From a virus, in IMG/VR virus record IMGVR_UViG_3300042691_044167, positions 1-53,298 of that record: 53,298 nucleotides of DNA; one strand, 5' to 3'. Position numbers and translations under genes: made by a program. The first letter of the stretch is position 1. Each line of letters starts with the position of its first letter. Below, one piece after another: positions 42,042-50,527 of this stretch. The notes below the pieces were generated by a model that worked only from the letters and a program-made list of their open reading frames with translations, made no database searches and was not told where the DNA came from.

Positions 42042-43811
42042 ATGTCAAATTCCTCTCAAATTGTCCAAAAAGTAATTTGTCAGCCAGGAATAACGACTAG
42101 GTTTGATAGTACGGCGTTTGACGCTCAAACGTTTATTGACGGCGAACATACACGTTTTTATCGCAGTAAACCCAAAAAAATAGGGGGTCGTTTAGCAGTC
42201 GAAATGGGCAATAAAATTATTGCTCGAACGTTGCTTACCCAAACCAACAACGACAAAACTATTACGGTTTTTGCGGGACGAGAAGATTCTCTTACAAAAT
42301 TTACCGTATCGATTGAAGGAGCAGCAACACCTGAAATAAACCGAACACCAGCCGAGTTTAATGACCCAGGGCCGCCAGGCACAGAAGCAAAAAATCGAGT
42401 CTGGGATTTGATCATGTTTAATGGTGTTTACACGGGGTACACACCGCCTTCTTGGAATGATTGGTTCCAACGAGGAGTTTCTCAAACATACATTATTGGA
42501 TTAGCTCCGTATGTTTTAAACGACATTGCCGATCCTACACAGGTGACGGTCTATTTTGGACCGTTATCCACGGATCCCAATAATGCAATTAATTCAGAAA
42601 GACTAATTGCTTTAGGCACTTATAACTCTCAACCTACTAATCCTTTAGTCCCACCCCCATTAATCCCATCAAATACCGTTTTAGGTCAATCAGGCGGAAT
42701 ATTATCTTTAGATCAATATCTTCTTGTTTTTGGTTCAGATGGAACGGTACGGTGGAATGGCGTTAATGTGGATGGAATTTCAGATTTTTCCTATTGGCCT
42801 TTTCAAAATTTAAAAACCTTTGGGAACACTAAATTAGTGGCAGCGACAACTACGTTAGGTGGGCAAACAGCTTGCGCATTGTTCTGGAGTTTAGACACCT
42901 TGTATCGTGCAATTTTACAGCCTCTTCCTTTTGTCACGGAAACTTCAACCACTCCACCGCTAGAAACTACCACCAAATTTCTAGGACGAGTCCCAATTAC
43001 ATTTGCAACGGTTCAAAGTGGAATTAGTATTTTATCTTCAAATGCAGTTTTGCAATATGACCAAGACATCATTTGGCCAGGAACCAACACATTTTATAGC
43101 TACGTTGGAATTGTTCAGACAGTTCCTAACAACGAAGTTCACAATTTCTTTTTTTCCAACCTCAATTACAAACATCAACAAAAAGTTTTTGGCGTTGTTT
43201 TGCAGCGATACAACGAATTATGGTGGATGTGGCCTAACAGATTAGCTCCTGGGGGCGAAGATGAACCAGGTAAGGAAGCTGAATGCAATTGGGCAATTGT
43301 TTATAACAAAAAAGAACAGCGATGGTTTCATACCCCATGGAATCGAGCGGCCGCTATTGTTCCTGGTAATAGCCCTTATCCCATTATGAGTAGTTCTCAA
43401 TTTAAAACTACTTCAACGAATCAAGATGTTTATCCCATTTGGTTTGAAGAATACAAGTTTGATGAATTTTTTGAAAATGATGTCACACCTATTAAAGCGT
43501 CCTTCCAAACCAATTTGTTTTCTTTTTTCCAAACCAATCCAGAAGCCGACTACCAAATGCAAGCTGTTCGTTTTGAACCTGATTTTGTTCAAGCAGGAGC
43601 GATGACTTTGGAGGTTTCCACTCAAAAATATGTAACAGATTCTCCTACGAATTTTTCTGAACCTTATACGTTCTTCCCTGAAACAGGAAAAATAGATATT
43701 CGTGAAATGGGTCGTTTAATGAGCTTTCGTTTTACAAGCAACGCTTTAGGCGGAGATTTTCAAATGGGTGTTCCAGTTATTACCGTTCAACCAGGAGATG
43801 AAAGACCTTAA
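42042..43811 (+). CDS. P22 gp10-like tail hub/nozzle protein
   Basis: The 589-residue protein resembles the tail hub or nozzle proteins of P22-like phages, which cap the connector and hold the DNA. An internal region has the family pattern SGISILSSNAVLQYDQDIIW, then PGTNTFYSYVGIVQTVPNNE, FFFSNLNYKHQQKVFGVV, RYNELWWMWPN and WAIVYNKKEQRWFHTP. These blocks look like blades of a beta-propeller. It starts 3 nt after the fibre-like gene, and its stop is separated by 1 nt from the next gene. Family assignment is by pattern recognition, not alignment. Confidence 0.7.
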   Translation: MSNSSQIVQKVICQPGITTRFDSTAFDAQTFIDGEHTRFYRSKPKKIGGRLAVEMGNKIIARTLLTQTNNDKTITVFAGREDSLTKFTVSIEGAATPEINRTPAEFNDPGPPGTEAKNRVWDLIMFNGVYTGYTPPSWNDWFQRGVSQTYIIGLAPYVLNDIADPTQVTVYFGPLSTDPNNAINSERLIALGTYNSQPTNPLVPPPLIPSNTVLGQSGGILSLDQYLLVFGSDGTVRWNGVNVDGISDFSYWPFQNLKTFGNTKLVAATTTLGGQTACALFWSLDTLYRAILQPLPFVTETSTTPPLETTTKFLGRVPITFATVQSGISILSSNAVLQYDQDIIWPGTNTFYSYVGIVQTVPNNEVHNFFFSNLNYKHQQKVFGVVLQRYNELWWMWPNRLAPGGEDEPGKEAECNWAIVYNKKEQRWFHTPWNRAAAIVPGNSPYPIMSSSQFKTTSTNQDVYPIWFEEYKFDEFFENDVTPIKASFQTNLFSFFQTNPEADYQMQAVRFEPDFVQAGAMTLEVSTQKYVTDSPTNFSEPYTFFPETGKIDIREMGRLMSFRFTSNALGGDFQMGVPVITVQPGDERP

Positions 43812-43812
43812 C

Positions 43813-44064
43813 ATGGCCATTGTTCCTGTTCCTGGCACGCTTACTTTCCACGAATGGGGGATGTCGTTATTCCGAGTTTTTCCTGATAATTTTATCCCAA
43901 CGCCGCCAAAAGACGCCAAACACTGGCAAGAATGGTCTAAAAATCTTTTATTGTGCAATCCTGATTTTGGAGCCGCTCCTTATCCCACCAAAATGAAGTT
44001 TGAACACGAGGATGATTGGAAAATTTGGGCTGGTTATTTTGTGGGAGCAGCAGCTTTTTTTTAA
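43813..44064 (+). CDS. Small tail-cluster protein
   Basis: The start at 43813 (83 residues, MAIVPVPGTLTFHEW) lies 1 nt after the gp10-like stop; AGGAG is 14 nt upstream, rather far. The protein carries Trp-rich motifs (WGMSLFRVFPDNFIP, HWQEWSKNLLLCNPD, DDWKIWAGYFVGAAAFF) with short helices. Similar small proteins occur after gp10-like genes in podoviral clusters. It may be a virion-associated plug or chaperone; this is not supported by a motif. Confidence 0.5.
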   Translation: MAIVPVPGTLTFHEWGMSLFRVFPDNFIPTPPKDAKHWQEWSKNLLLCNPDFGAAPYPTKMKFEHEDDWKIWAGYFVGAAAFF

Positions 44065-44085
44065 ACGCATGCAATAAGAATAAAA

Positions 44086-44104
44086 ATTCTAATATGAGTA
44101 GAAT
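44086..44104. promoter_or_regulatory. Dyad repeat upstream of ejection-type genes
   Basis: ATTCTA-ATATGAG-TAGAAT is an inverted repeat with 6-bp arms in the 81-nt gap before the gene at 44146. It closely matches the 19-bp dyad at 14557-14575 before the packaging operon. A partial third match, ACATTAGAAT, follows at about 44125. It may be an operator coordinating the two late units. Confidence 0.5.
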
Positions 44105-44145
44105 TAATGTACAATTTTATCATGACATTAGAATTTTCGTGAAAT

Positions 44146-45690
44146 ATGAATCATTCCCAGCGCCTTCAAAATTTAGTTAGTCGTCCTACTTTTTCTCCTT
44201 CTCCTGAACCTGGTGTTTTTAACCCAGGTAAAAATCCTTTGGGCAACCCTGGTGTTCCAGCTGCAGCCAATATGAACGGCGCATCATCTATGAACCCTAA
44301 TAATCAAATGGTCGATGCGCATATGTCGCCTCGAGAAATCCAATTTTTTACTCAAATGCAAGGCTACCCTTCCGTAGACCCGCAAAGTGGAGTCCATTCT
44401 TTTGAAGGTTTGGCTAATAAAATGCTGCCGTTGGAATTCCTCCAAATGGCCAAAAGAAAAACGCCTCGATTTGCTAGTGGTGGATCAGTTAATCCGTTTT
44501 TGGCTAATCAATATCAAAATGCGGCTTCTCAAGGTTTAGGACCTGACAGTCAAATGGCTAGAATTCCTCTTTCGTTTGCCAATCATCTTGATTCGGTCAT
44601 GGGTGGCCCTGACATTAACCCTATGACAAATGTACGCCAATATGGGTTTTTTGATGATCTTTTGGGCGGTATTGGTTCAATGTTCTCTCCTATCATGGAC
44701 ACGGTAAAAGATATTGGTTCTGGACTCGGCGGTCTAGTCAATGATGTAATCCCTGGCGCTGGTAACATGTTAGGTGGTATTACGGGTGCTTTATCTGGAC
44801 CTCTCGGTGGAATGTTAGATGAAGTTGCGCCAGAGGTAGGACTTCCATTGCAAGCTTTAGGTGGAATAATGGGTGGTGGGGGTCAACAAGGTCAACAACA
44901 AGGCCAAAATCCATTTATGGGTATGTTAAGTGGCATGATGGGTGGCGGTCAACAAGGCCAACAAGGACAACAATCTTCACCGCTAATGAGCGGCCTCATG
45001 GGAGCGATGCAAGGTCTTGCAGGCGGCCAAGGGCTGCAAGGTGCGCTTCAAGGTGCATTAGGTGGAGCAGGGCAATCCATAATGCAAAGTAATCCTCAAT
45101 TAGGGGGAATGATGCAGCAAGGCATGAATATGATGAACGCCTATAACCAAGGCGGTCTTGGTGGTTTGATGGGGCAGGCTGGAAACATGATGGCTCAATC
45201 AGGAAATCCTTATATGCAGCAAGCTGGGAATATGATGAATGCTTATCAACAAGGTGGAATGGGTGGTTTGATGAATCAAGGCATGAACATGATGAACCAG
45301 TATGCTCCTCAAATGTCTCCATATTTGCAACAAGCTGGCAATATGTACAATGCTTATAACCAAGGCGGTTTGGGTGGTCTAGCTAGCGAAGCCATGAATA
45401 CAGCAAGTCAATATATGCCTCAATCCGAAGGTCCACCAAATCCATATTTAAGCGCTCTCAAAAATGCAGGAATGGGTGCTTATAATGCGTATCAACAAGG
45501 TGGCGGCATGAATATGGGCAATATGATGCAAGGCGCATTAGGTGGTGCAGCTCAATCTATGATGCAAAATCCAGAAGCGCATCCTTACGCGCAGATGGCG
45601 GGCGGCATGTACAACATGATGCAAAATCCGCAAATGTACCAACAACAGCCTCAATATGGGGCTCCCTATGGGATGCAAATGGGAAACTAA
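44146..45690 (+). CDS. Gly/Met/Gln-rich virion (ejection-type) protein, 0-frame product
   Basis: The 514-residue 0-frame product has a polar N-terminal region with KRKTPRFASGGSVNPFLANQ. A hydrophobic Gly-rich segment at about 165-245 contains YGFFDDLLGGIGSMFSPIMD and GLGGLVNDVIPGAGNMLGGI. A long Gly/Met/Gln/Asn repeat region with QQAGNMMNAYQQGGMGGLM units follows. The hydrophobic segment resembles one in the next gene. Such proteins are typical ejection or internal virion proteins of podoviruses, which enter the host envelope to guide DNA. The last codons are GGA AAC TAA, forming a slippery heptamer followed by a GC hairpin, so part of the product is probably extended by a -1 frameshift. Confidence 0.7.
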   Translation: MNHSQRLQNLVSRPTFSPSPEPGVFNPGKNPLGNPGVPAAANMNGASSMNPNNQMVDAHMSPREIQFFTQMQGYPSVDPQSGVHSFEGLANKMLPLEFLQMAKRKTPRFASGGSVNPFLANQYQNAASQGLGPDSQMARIPLSFANHLDSVMGGPDINPMTNVRQYGFFDDLLGGIGSMFSPIMDTVKDIGSGLGGLVNDVIPGAGNMLGGITGALSGPLGGMLDEVAPEVGLPLQALGGIMGGGGQQGQQQGQNPFMGMLSGMMGGGQQGQQGQQSSPLMSGLMGAMQGLAGGQGLQGALQGALGGAGQSIMQSNPQLGGMMQQGMNMMNAYNQGGLGGLMGQAGNMMAQSGNPYMQQAGNMMNAYQQGGMGGLMNQGMNMMNQYAPQMSPYLQQAGNMYNAYNQGGLGGLASEAMNTASQYMPQSEGPPNPYLSALKNAGMGAYNAYQQGGGMNMGNMMQGALGGAAQSMMQNPEAHPYAQMAGGMYNMMQNPQMYQQQPQYGAPYGMQMGN

Positions 45691-45708
45691 CAGGCCCCAG
45701 TGGGGGCC
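45681..45708 (+). promoter_or_regulatory. Programmed -1 ribosomal frameshift signal
   Basis: The heptamer G GGA AAC (45681-45687) is in the correct 0-frame phase, X XXY YYZ, and is followed directly by the TAA stop. After a 5-nt spacer (TAACA), GGCCCC-AGTG-GGGGCC (45693-45708) forms a 6-bp all-GC hairpin. All elements of a -1 frameshift signal are present at the usual distances. Confidence 0.8.
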
Positions 45709-45938
45709 AAAACCCTTTTACTAACCCAAGCGGCGCGCAGTCTCAAACATCTGCCGTTAAAACTAATCCACAAGATTTAGCCAACCAAGATGTGAAAAAC
45801 GTCCAGAATTTATATTCAAGTGGCAAGCTTCCCGCAAAAGATATGTTGTCATTAGAAGGGGAAAGCCTATACAAAATGGTGAAAAATGGGCAAATTTCTG
45901 AAGATGATATGGCTACAGCTATGCTGAATGATTTATAA
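45687..45938 (+). CDS. -1 frame extension of the 44146 gene (frameshift product, 597 aa total)
   Basis: After slippage the ribosome reads CTA ACA GGC CCC and continues for 83 codons to TAA at 45936-45938, giving a total of 597 residues. The extension is Gln/Asn/Ser-rich at first (GGQNPFTNPSGAQSQTSAV), matching the composition of the parent, then forms a charged helical end (DVKNVQNLYSSGKLPAKDML, then YKMVKNGQISEDDMATAML). No internal start with a ribosome site serves it, so it is expressed only by frameshifting, if at all. A sequencing indel is the alternative explanation. The next gene has its own AAGGAG, overlapping this stop. Confidence 0.72.
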   Translation, partial: LTGPSGGQNPFTNPSGAQSQTSAVKTNPQDLANQDVKNVQNLYSSGKLPAKDMLSLEGESLYKMVKNGQISEDDMATAMLNDL

Positions 45939-45951
45939 GGAGCATTCTAAA

Positions 45952-46809
45952 ATGTCAGTCGCAAATCAATTACTAAACGCAATTAATAAATCGACAGCCA
46001 ACAAATCCATTATGATTAATGGTGTCCGAATGCAGGTTGTCCATGCGTCCGAAAAAGAGCTTGACGATTTGGACAAAATTCAAGGAGGTTCTTATAAACA
46101 TAATGGAATCCCTGAATATTCAAGAATTGCGCCTTTAATCCAAATTCCGCAAGTGCGCCAAGTGTTTATTGAAGTAGCAAAAATGGCCTTTGGCGATCCT
46201 AAACAAACTCGCAAAATTAACAACCAAATGGATAATAAAAACCCTGTTAATTATTCCGATCATCCCATGCCTAATCGTTTGGCTCATGAAGTCGCTGACA
46301 AAGGAAATCAATACGATAAAAAAATTGCATATTTCCCCGTAGCTTTGTGTGAATTTTTGAATGAACATGTCTATAAAATCCTTCATCCCGATCAAGACGG
46401 TCCTCCTATTAACTCTCAAACAGGGCTTGTTGAATATAATGCGTTTGGTGATTTTTTTGGAGGAATAGGAAATGTTTTTAAAGGGGTAGTTAAAGGCGTA
46501 GGAAGTTTAGTTAGTGGTATGGGGCCAATGCTTCCAGCTATTGGCGGTTTAACATTGGGTCCTTTAGGTGCATTGGGTGGGAGCTTATTAGGAGGTCTAG
46601 GGGGAGCTTTGGGTGGAGGTGAAGGCGGAATGGGGCTTCCAGGTATGCTAGGAAATATGTTAGGAGGGTTAGGTAATCCTCTTATTACTGGCTTGTCAGC
46701 AATGCTATCCCATAAAGCCAGGCGACAACTTGCTGAAAAAACCGCCGCGGAAGATCGTTTGGCAAACTCTCAAATTCAAGCGTATGTGAGGAGTCGTGGC
46801 TTTAGATAA
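45952..46809 (+). CDS. Virion (ejection-type) protein with Gly-rich membrane-active segment
   Basis: The start at 45952 (285 residues, MSVANQLLNAINKSTA) has AAGGAG 8 nt upstream, overlapping the stop of the frameshift extension. Residues about 160-260 form a strongly hydrophobic Gly/Leu/Met-rich stretch (FGDFFGGIGNVFKGVVKGVG, then LTLGPLGALGGSLLGGLGGA). It parallels the YGFFDDLLGGIGSMF segment of the preceding gene, so the two may be paralogous over this part. The C terminus is basic and helical (HKARRQLAEKTAAEDRLANS). An internal virion protein that inserts in the host membrane during ejection is the likely role. Confidence 0.6.
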   Translation: MSVANQLLNAINKSTANKSIMINGVRMQVVHASEKELDDLDKIQGGSYKHNGIPEYSRIAPLIQIPQVRQVFIEVAKMAFGDPKQTRKINNQMDNKNPVNYSDHPMPNRLAHEVADKGNQYDKKIAYFPVALCEFLNEHVYKILHPDQDGPPINSQTGLVEYNAFGDFFGGIGNVFKGVVKGVGSLVSGMGPMLPAIGGLTLGPLGALGGSLLGGLGGALGGGEGGMGLPGMLGNMLGGLGNPLITGLSAMLSHKARRQLAEKTAAEDRLANSQIQAYVRSRGFR

Positions 46810-47254
46810 GGTACGTGTTAATACCCACTCTCAAGCATGGCTTGGTCATGGAAAAGGCCAAGCCGATGATGTTTCCACTTCTTTGCCTGTTGGAAGCTAT
46901 GTAATTGACGCACATAGTGTAAGTGCTTTAGGCGATGGTTCAACTAATGCAGGAATGAAAGTTTTAAAAAATTTTGAGCATGACGTTTTAAAAAAGTTTG
47001 GCAAAAAAATTGATCTTGATGAAGGTGTCGATTCAGAATATTTAAAAGCCTTAACATCAGATGGAGAATATCAACTCATGCCTTTAACTGTCACCTTACT
47101 CGGGCATGGTAATAACACTCAAGGTTCTCATTATCTGGATATGATGATTAAAAATTTGCGAGCGCACAAACGTTCTAATGGTTTGGGATTACCGCCAAAA
47201 GCAAAAAATATTTGGGATTATCTTCCACCTTCAGCTAGGAGAGGTAAAGTTTAA
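46796..47254 (+). CDS. Conserved phage structural-cluster protein, GTG start
   Basis: The 152-residue protein has the pattern GHGKGQADDVSTSLPVGSYV, then IDAHSVSALGDGSTNAGMKV, ending GLGLPPKAKNIWDYLPPSARR. I recognise this sequence type (G-x-GxGQxDxIPA-L-xGEYVIxAxxVSALGDGSxxAG) from many podoviral structural clusters, where it is a virion-associated protein of unknown role. It starts at GTG 46796, overlapping the previous gene by 14 nt, with AGGAG very close (2 nt), so translation probably depends on coupling. It ends at the first base of the next gene. Confidence 0.65.
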   Translation: MALDKVRVNTHSQAWLGHGKGQADDVSTSLPVGSYVIDAHSVSALGDGSTNAGMKVLKNFEHDVLKKFGKKIDLDEGVDSEYLKALTSDGEYQLMPLTVTLLGHGNNTQGSHYLDMMIKNLRAHKRSNGLGLPPKAKNIWDYLPPSARRGKV

Positions 47255-50200
47255 TGGCTAAAACAAAAGCACAATTAGCAAAAGAAGCAGCCGCAGCTAA
47301 AGCAAAAGCAGCAGCTGCAGCTAAAGCAAAAGAAGAAGCTAAAGCAAAAGAAATTTATTTGGCTTCCATCAAAGCTAACAGAATAGCTAACAGTCCTTAT
47401 GCTACGCCTGCAGATATAGCTGCCGCCCAAGCTGCCCATGATGCCTATGCAGCCTCATTGCGAAAAGCATACGAAAAATCTGGCGCTTCCGCAGCTACGA
47501 CTAAAAACACATCTGGCGCTTCCGCAACTACGACAAAAAAAAAGGAAGTTACAACTAAAAAAACAGCTCATAAAAATAAACCTGCGTCTGTTACTCATCC
47601 GCCTAGTCAAAGTGTTTTATCAACGCCAAATCAAGCAACTGAACAAAAGCTTGAAGCAGCTGCAAAACGTTTGGAAGCGTTTGCCAATTCTTATCCCACA
47701 AGCCCTGCTGCTCAAGCTTTTCAGCAAGTTAATGCTCAAACCAAACGTAATATTGATGATTTAAGCTCGCCTACTTCAGTTCTTAGACAAGGGCTGGATG
47801 CTCCTTTAAATCTTCAAAATGATTTAAATGCCAATCTTTTACCTGAACTTGATACGTACAAGCAAGACATGGAAGGTTTGGCTAATCGAGCTGAATTAGT
47901 GTCTCCCGCATATGAACAGCAGATACAGCGTTTTATTAACCAGTACTACCCCGAACCAAACGAAGAAGAATTAATAAAAAATTACAATAATTTGGTTCAA
48001 AAAAGCATTCAACAAGACATTGCAAGCCGACCTAGCGCTGACCATTTTGGAGCAGTCTACGATGATAAAACAAAAGAAAGCATGAAAATGGCGATGAGCC
48101 AGCAAATTGCTGATAGACTTTTAAAAGAAAAAATTGAAAGAGACAAAATTCGTCAAGACGCTTTTATAAAAATGCTTGGCCAACATCCCATTGCAATAGA
48201 ACAAGCAAGAGCGGCCAGAATGGCATCGATTGACCCCAAAATAAAAATTGCAGACACGAGAGTTCAAAACGCTCATGCCATGGCTAAAGCAGGAGCTACC
48301 CACGGAGAATTGGGGTATCATAACGCCAATATTATGGCTCATAATGCGGCAGCTCAAGCAAACGCGGCTGCTACTGCGGCAGGATTGCCAGCTCATTATA
48401 TGCCCGCTTTAGCCAATCAATTGCCTCAAATGACTACTACCATGAATACCACAATTCCTGGGCGTGGTGATTCAAAGTTAGTTGATTTGGCTACCACTAT
48501 GGCTCCTATCGTTACAGCTATGGCTGGTCAGGAAACTGGAAATCCGCTCAAAGCGTTTTTGCCAGCAAATCAGCAAAACCAGAACAACAGCAAAGACAAT
48601 GACAAAAAAGCCGATCAAACTGTACCAATAAAGAAAGCTGCAGGCGGCTATGTCCCAAATACCCAACTCAACCAACAAGTGAACGCTTCTCCTCAAGAGG
48701 TTTTAAGAGAAAACGAAACTTATAGACAAGGGGTGGCTGGCCAGAATTTTAATCCGTTCTTAGCGGTGGCTGGTGATTTATTAGCAACTGCTGGCATGCC
48801 TGCCAAGGACGCTGCGCAATTAACCACTGCGCGCGTTCACGAAAGATTTGAAAACCAACGTAAACACATGTTGGAAGAAAAAAAATTAGCTGCTGATATC
48901 CAAAAAAGCCGACTTGAAAATAAAATTAAATTTGCGGACAACGAAGGTACGTTGAAGCATGCTTACGCCAATACAGATATGTTGGATCGTTATCATAAAG
49001 CCACCGTTGGTCATTCTTATTATCAAACAAATCTTCAAAATAAATTTAATTACGCCCAGCTCGCTGAAACTAAATCCAGTAATCAACGCACGCATGAATA
49101 TCATGCGGCTGTTTTGGAAGAGACAAAACGTTTTAACAATTTAAAAAATCAACTTGGCTATGACGAATTAGATGAAAGAAGAGAGAATAACACTTTAACT
49201 CGACAATTTAACCAAGCCACTCTGGAAGAGAAAAGACGCGCAAACGACATGCTACAGAAACAAGTCGACGCTAAATTAAAATTTGACTACGACAAGCTTG
49301 CCACTGAAGATAGGCAAAAAGTTGACGAGTTAACATTTAACAAAGAAAAACATTCGGAAAAACACGGTTTGGAAATCAATAAACATGAGGAACAAAAAAA
49401 ATATAATCAGGCCTACCTTGCTACCTTAGATAAAAAAAACACAGGTAAAGATTACATACATTACCGAGGCCAGGCGTATAAAATTAATAGAGATGCAGAT
49501 GGCAATCCTATTTCAAAAACTCCGTTGCCAACACGAATAGATTTGTCCAAAAATAGGGCTTTAATGAACAATGCGGAGGCGCCACAAGCATTTTTAGGCA
49601 ATCCTGACTCTCAATCTTCAACTAGTGCTTTGTTAAAACTTGCTTCTACACCTGCTAATGCAAATACCTCTAACTTTGGCGAGAGGAACGAAAAAAATAT
49701 GCCGCAGGAAAATAGAGAAGAAATTCCACTCGAAGAAATGAATGGTTGGTTGCCTGGTGAAGTGGTGGACCCTACGGCTATGGCAAATATTAACAAAGAC
49801 ATCCAACAAGTACAAAATGTTGCGCGAGTGACGCCTAAGTTGTACCAGGCTCTTTTCCAAAATTTAAAAATTGCTAGAGAAACCCCTGATATGGCATCGG
49901 CTGGTAACCGATTTGTTAATTTTTGGGGGGATGCTGGTAAAATATGGAATGAAAAATTTGATCCTAACCAGGCGGCAGCTAATGATTTAGCACGGAAAAA
50001 CAATGCTTCAGCTGTTAGCCTTTTAGGGACTACTTTAGGATCCAACAATACGGGAGAGGCAAGAGCTAAATACGCTGAAGGATGGCCCGATCCTACAAGC
50101 ATGAATAAAAAAGCATTTGATGATGCTTCTTATAATAAAGCAATGGAATTGGCAGTAAACCAATACCACTCATATTTAGTTAATCAAGGCCGATTATACC

Positions 50201-50520
50201 AGCGTTTCCCAACCCCATATGATACACAAAATTACATTAGGGAACACCCTCAAAAATTTCTAAAATTTGTTGCTAAATCCATAGCTCCTCATGCGTCAAA
50301 AGAAGATTTTAAAGGTGTTTTAGACTATGTAGCACACCATTTTCTTGGAGAAGAAAATGCTGGTTCGTTAGGGGATTCAAATATTCAGAATGGTAGGGAG
50401 GCGCGACAACAAGTCAATCAGAACGCAGACCCATACGCGGGATTGGATCCTGAAAGAAGAAAAAAATTACAAGAGATAGATGCAGAATTAGCGGAAATTC
50501 AAGCTAATAAAGATAAATGA
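47254..50520 (+). CDS. Large internal virion / ejection protein
   Basis: The 1088-residue protein begins with an Ala/Lys-rich repeat region (MAKTKAQLAKEAAAAKAKAA), resembling bacterial histone-H1-like tails and able to bind DNA. A long helical, Gln/Asn-rich body follows, with extended coiled coils at about 520-720 (HERFENQRKHMLEEKKLAAD, EETKRFNNLKNQLGYDELDE, LEINKHEEQKKYNQAYLAT). The C-terminal 300 residues look globular and helical (NKAMELAVNQYHSYLVNQGR). Such size and composition are usual for core or ejection proteins of podoviruses (T7 gp15/16 or P22 gp20/gp16 position). No lytic transglycosylase or other catalytic motif was found. Confidence 0.62.
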   Translation: MAKTKAQLAKEAAAAKAKAAAAAKAKEEAKAKEIYLASIKANRIANSPYATPADIAAAQAAHDAYAASLRKAYEKSGASAATTKNTSGASATTTKKKEVTTKKTAHKNKPASVTHPPSQSVLSTPNQATEQKLEAAAKRLEAFANSYPTSPAAQAFQQVNAQTKRNIDDLSSPTSVLRQGLDAPLNLQNDLNANLLPELDTYKQDMEGLANRAELVSPAYEQQIQRFINQYYPEPNEEELIKNYNNLVQKSIQQDIASRPSADHFGAVYDDKTKESMKMAMSQQIADRLLKEKIERDKIRQDAFIKMLGQHPIAIEQARAARMASIDPKIKIADTRVQNAHAMAKAGATHGELGYHNANIMAHNAAAQANAAATAAGLPAHYMPALANQLPQMTTTMNTTIPGRGDSKLVDLATTMAPIVTAMAGQETGNPLKAFLPANQQNQNNSKDNDKKADQTVPIKKAAGGYVPNTQLNQQVNASPQEVLRENETYRQGVAGQNFNPFLAVAGDLLATAGMPAKDAAQLTTARVHERFENQRKHMLEEKKLAADIQKSRLENKIKFADNEGTLKHAYANTDMLDRYHKATVGHSYYQTNLQNKFNYAQLAETKSSNQRTHEYHAAVLEETKRFNNLKNQLGYDELDERRENNTLTRQFNQATLEEKRRANDMLQKQVDAKLKFDYDKLATEDRQKVDELTFNKEKHSEKHGLEINKHEEQKKYNQAYLATLDKKNTGKDYIHYRGQAYKINRDADGNPISKTPLPTRIDLSKNRALMNNAEAPQAFLGNPDSQSSTSALLKLASTPANANTSNFGERNEKNMPQENREEIPLEEMNGWLPGEVVDPTAMANINKDIQQVQNVARVTPKLYQALFQNLKIARETPDMASAGNRFVNFWGDAGKIWNEKFDPNQAAANDLARKNNASAVSLLGTTLGSNNTGEARAKYAEGWPDPTSMNKKAFDDASYNKAMELAVNQYHSYLVNQGRLYQRFPTPYDTQNYIREHPQKFLKFVAKSIAPHASKEDFKGVLDYVAHHFLGEENAGSLGDSNIQNGREARQQVNQNADPYAGLDPERRKKLQEIDAELAEIQANKDK

Positions 50521-50527
50521 GGAAAAT

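Noticed and set aside
48121-48396. Minus-strand reading frames inside the large virion genes (also at 44996, 49611, 41310)
   Set aside because: They lie within clearly coding plus-strand genes, lack ribosome sites and have the skewed composition of antisense shadows.
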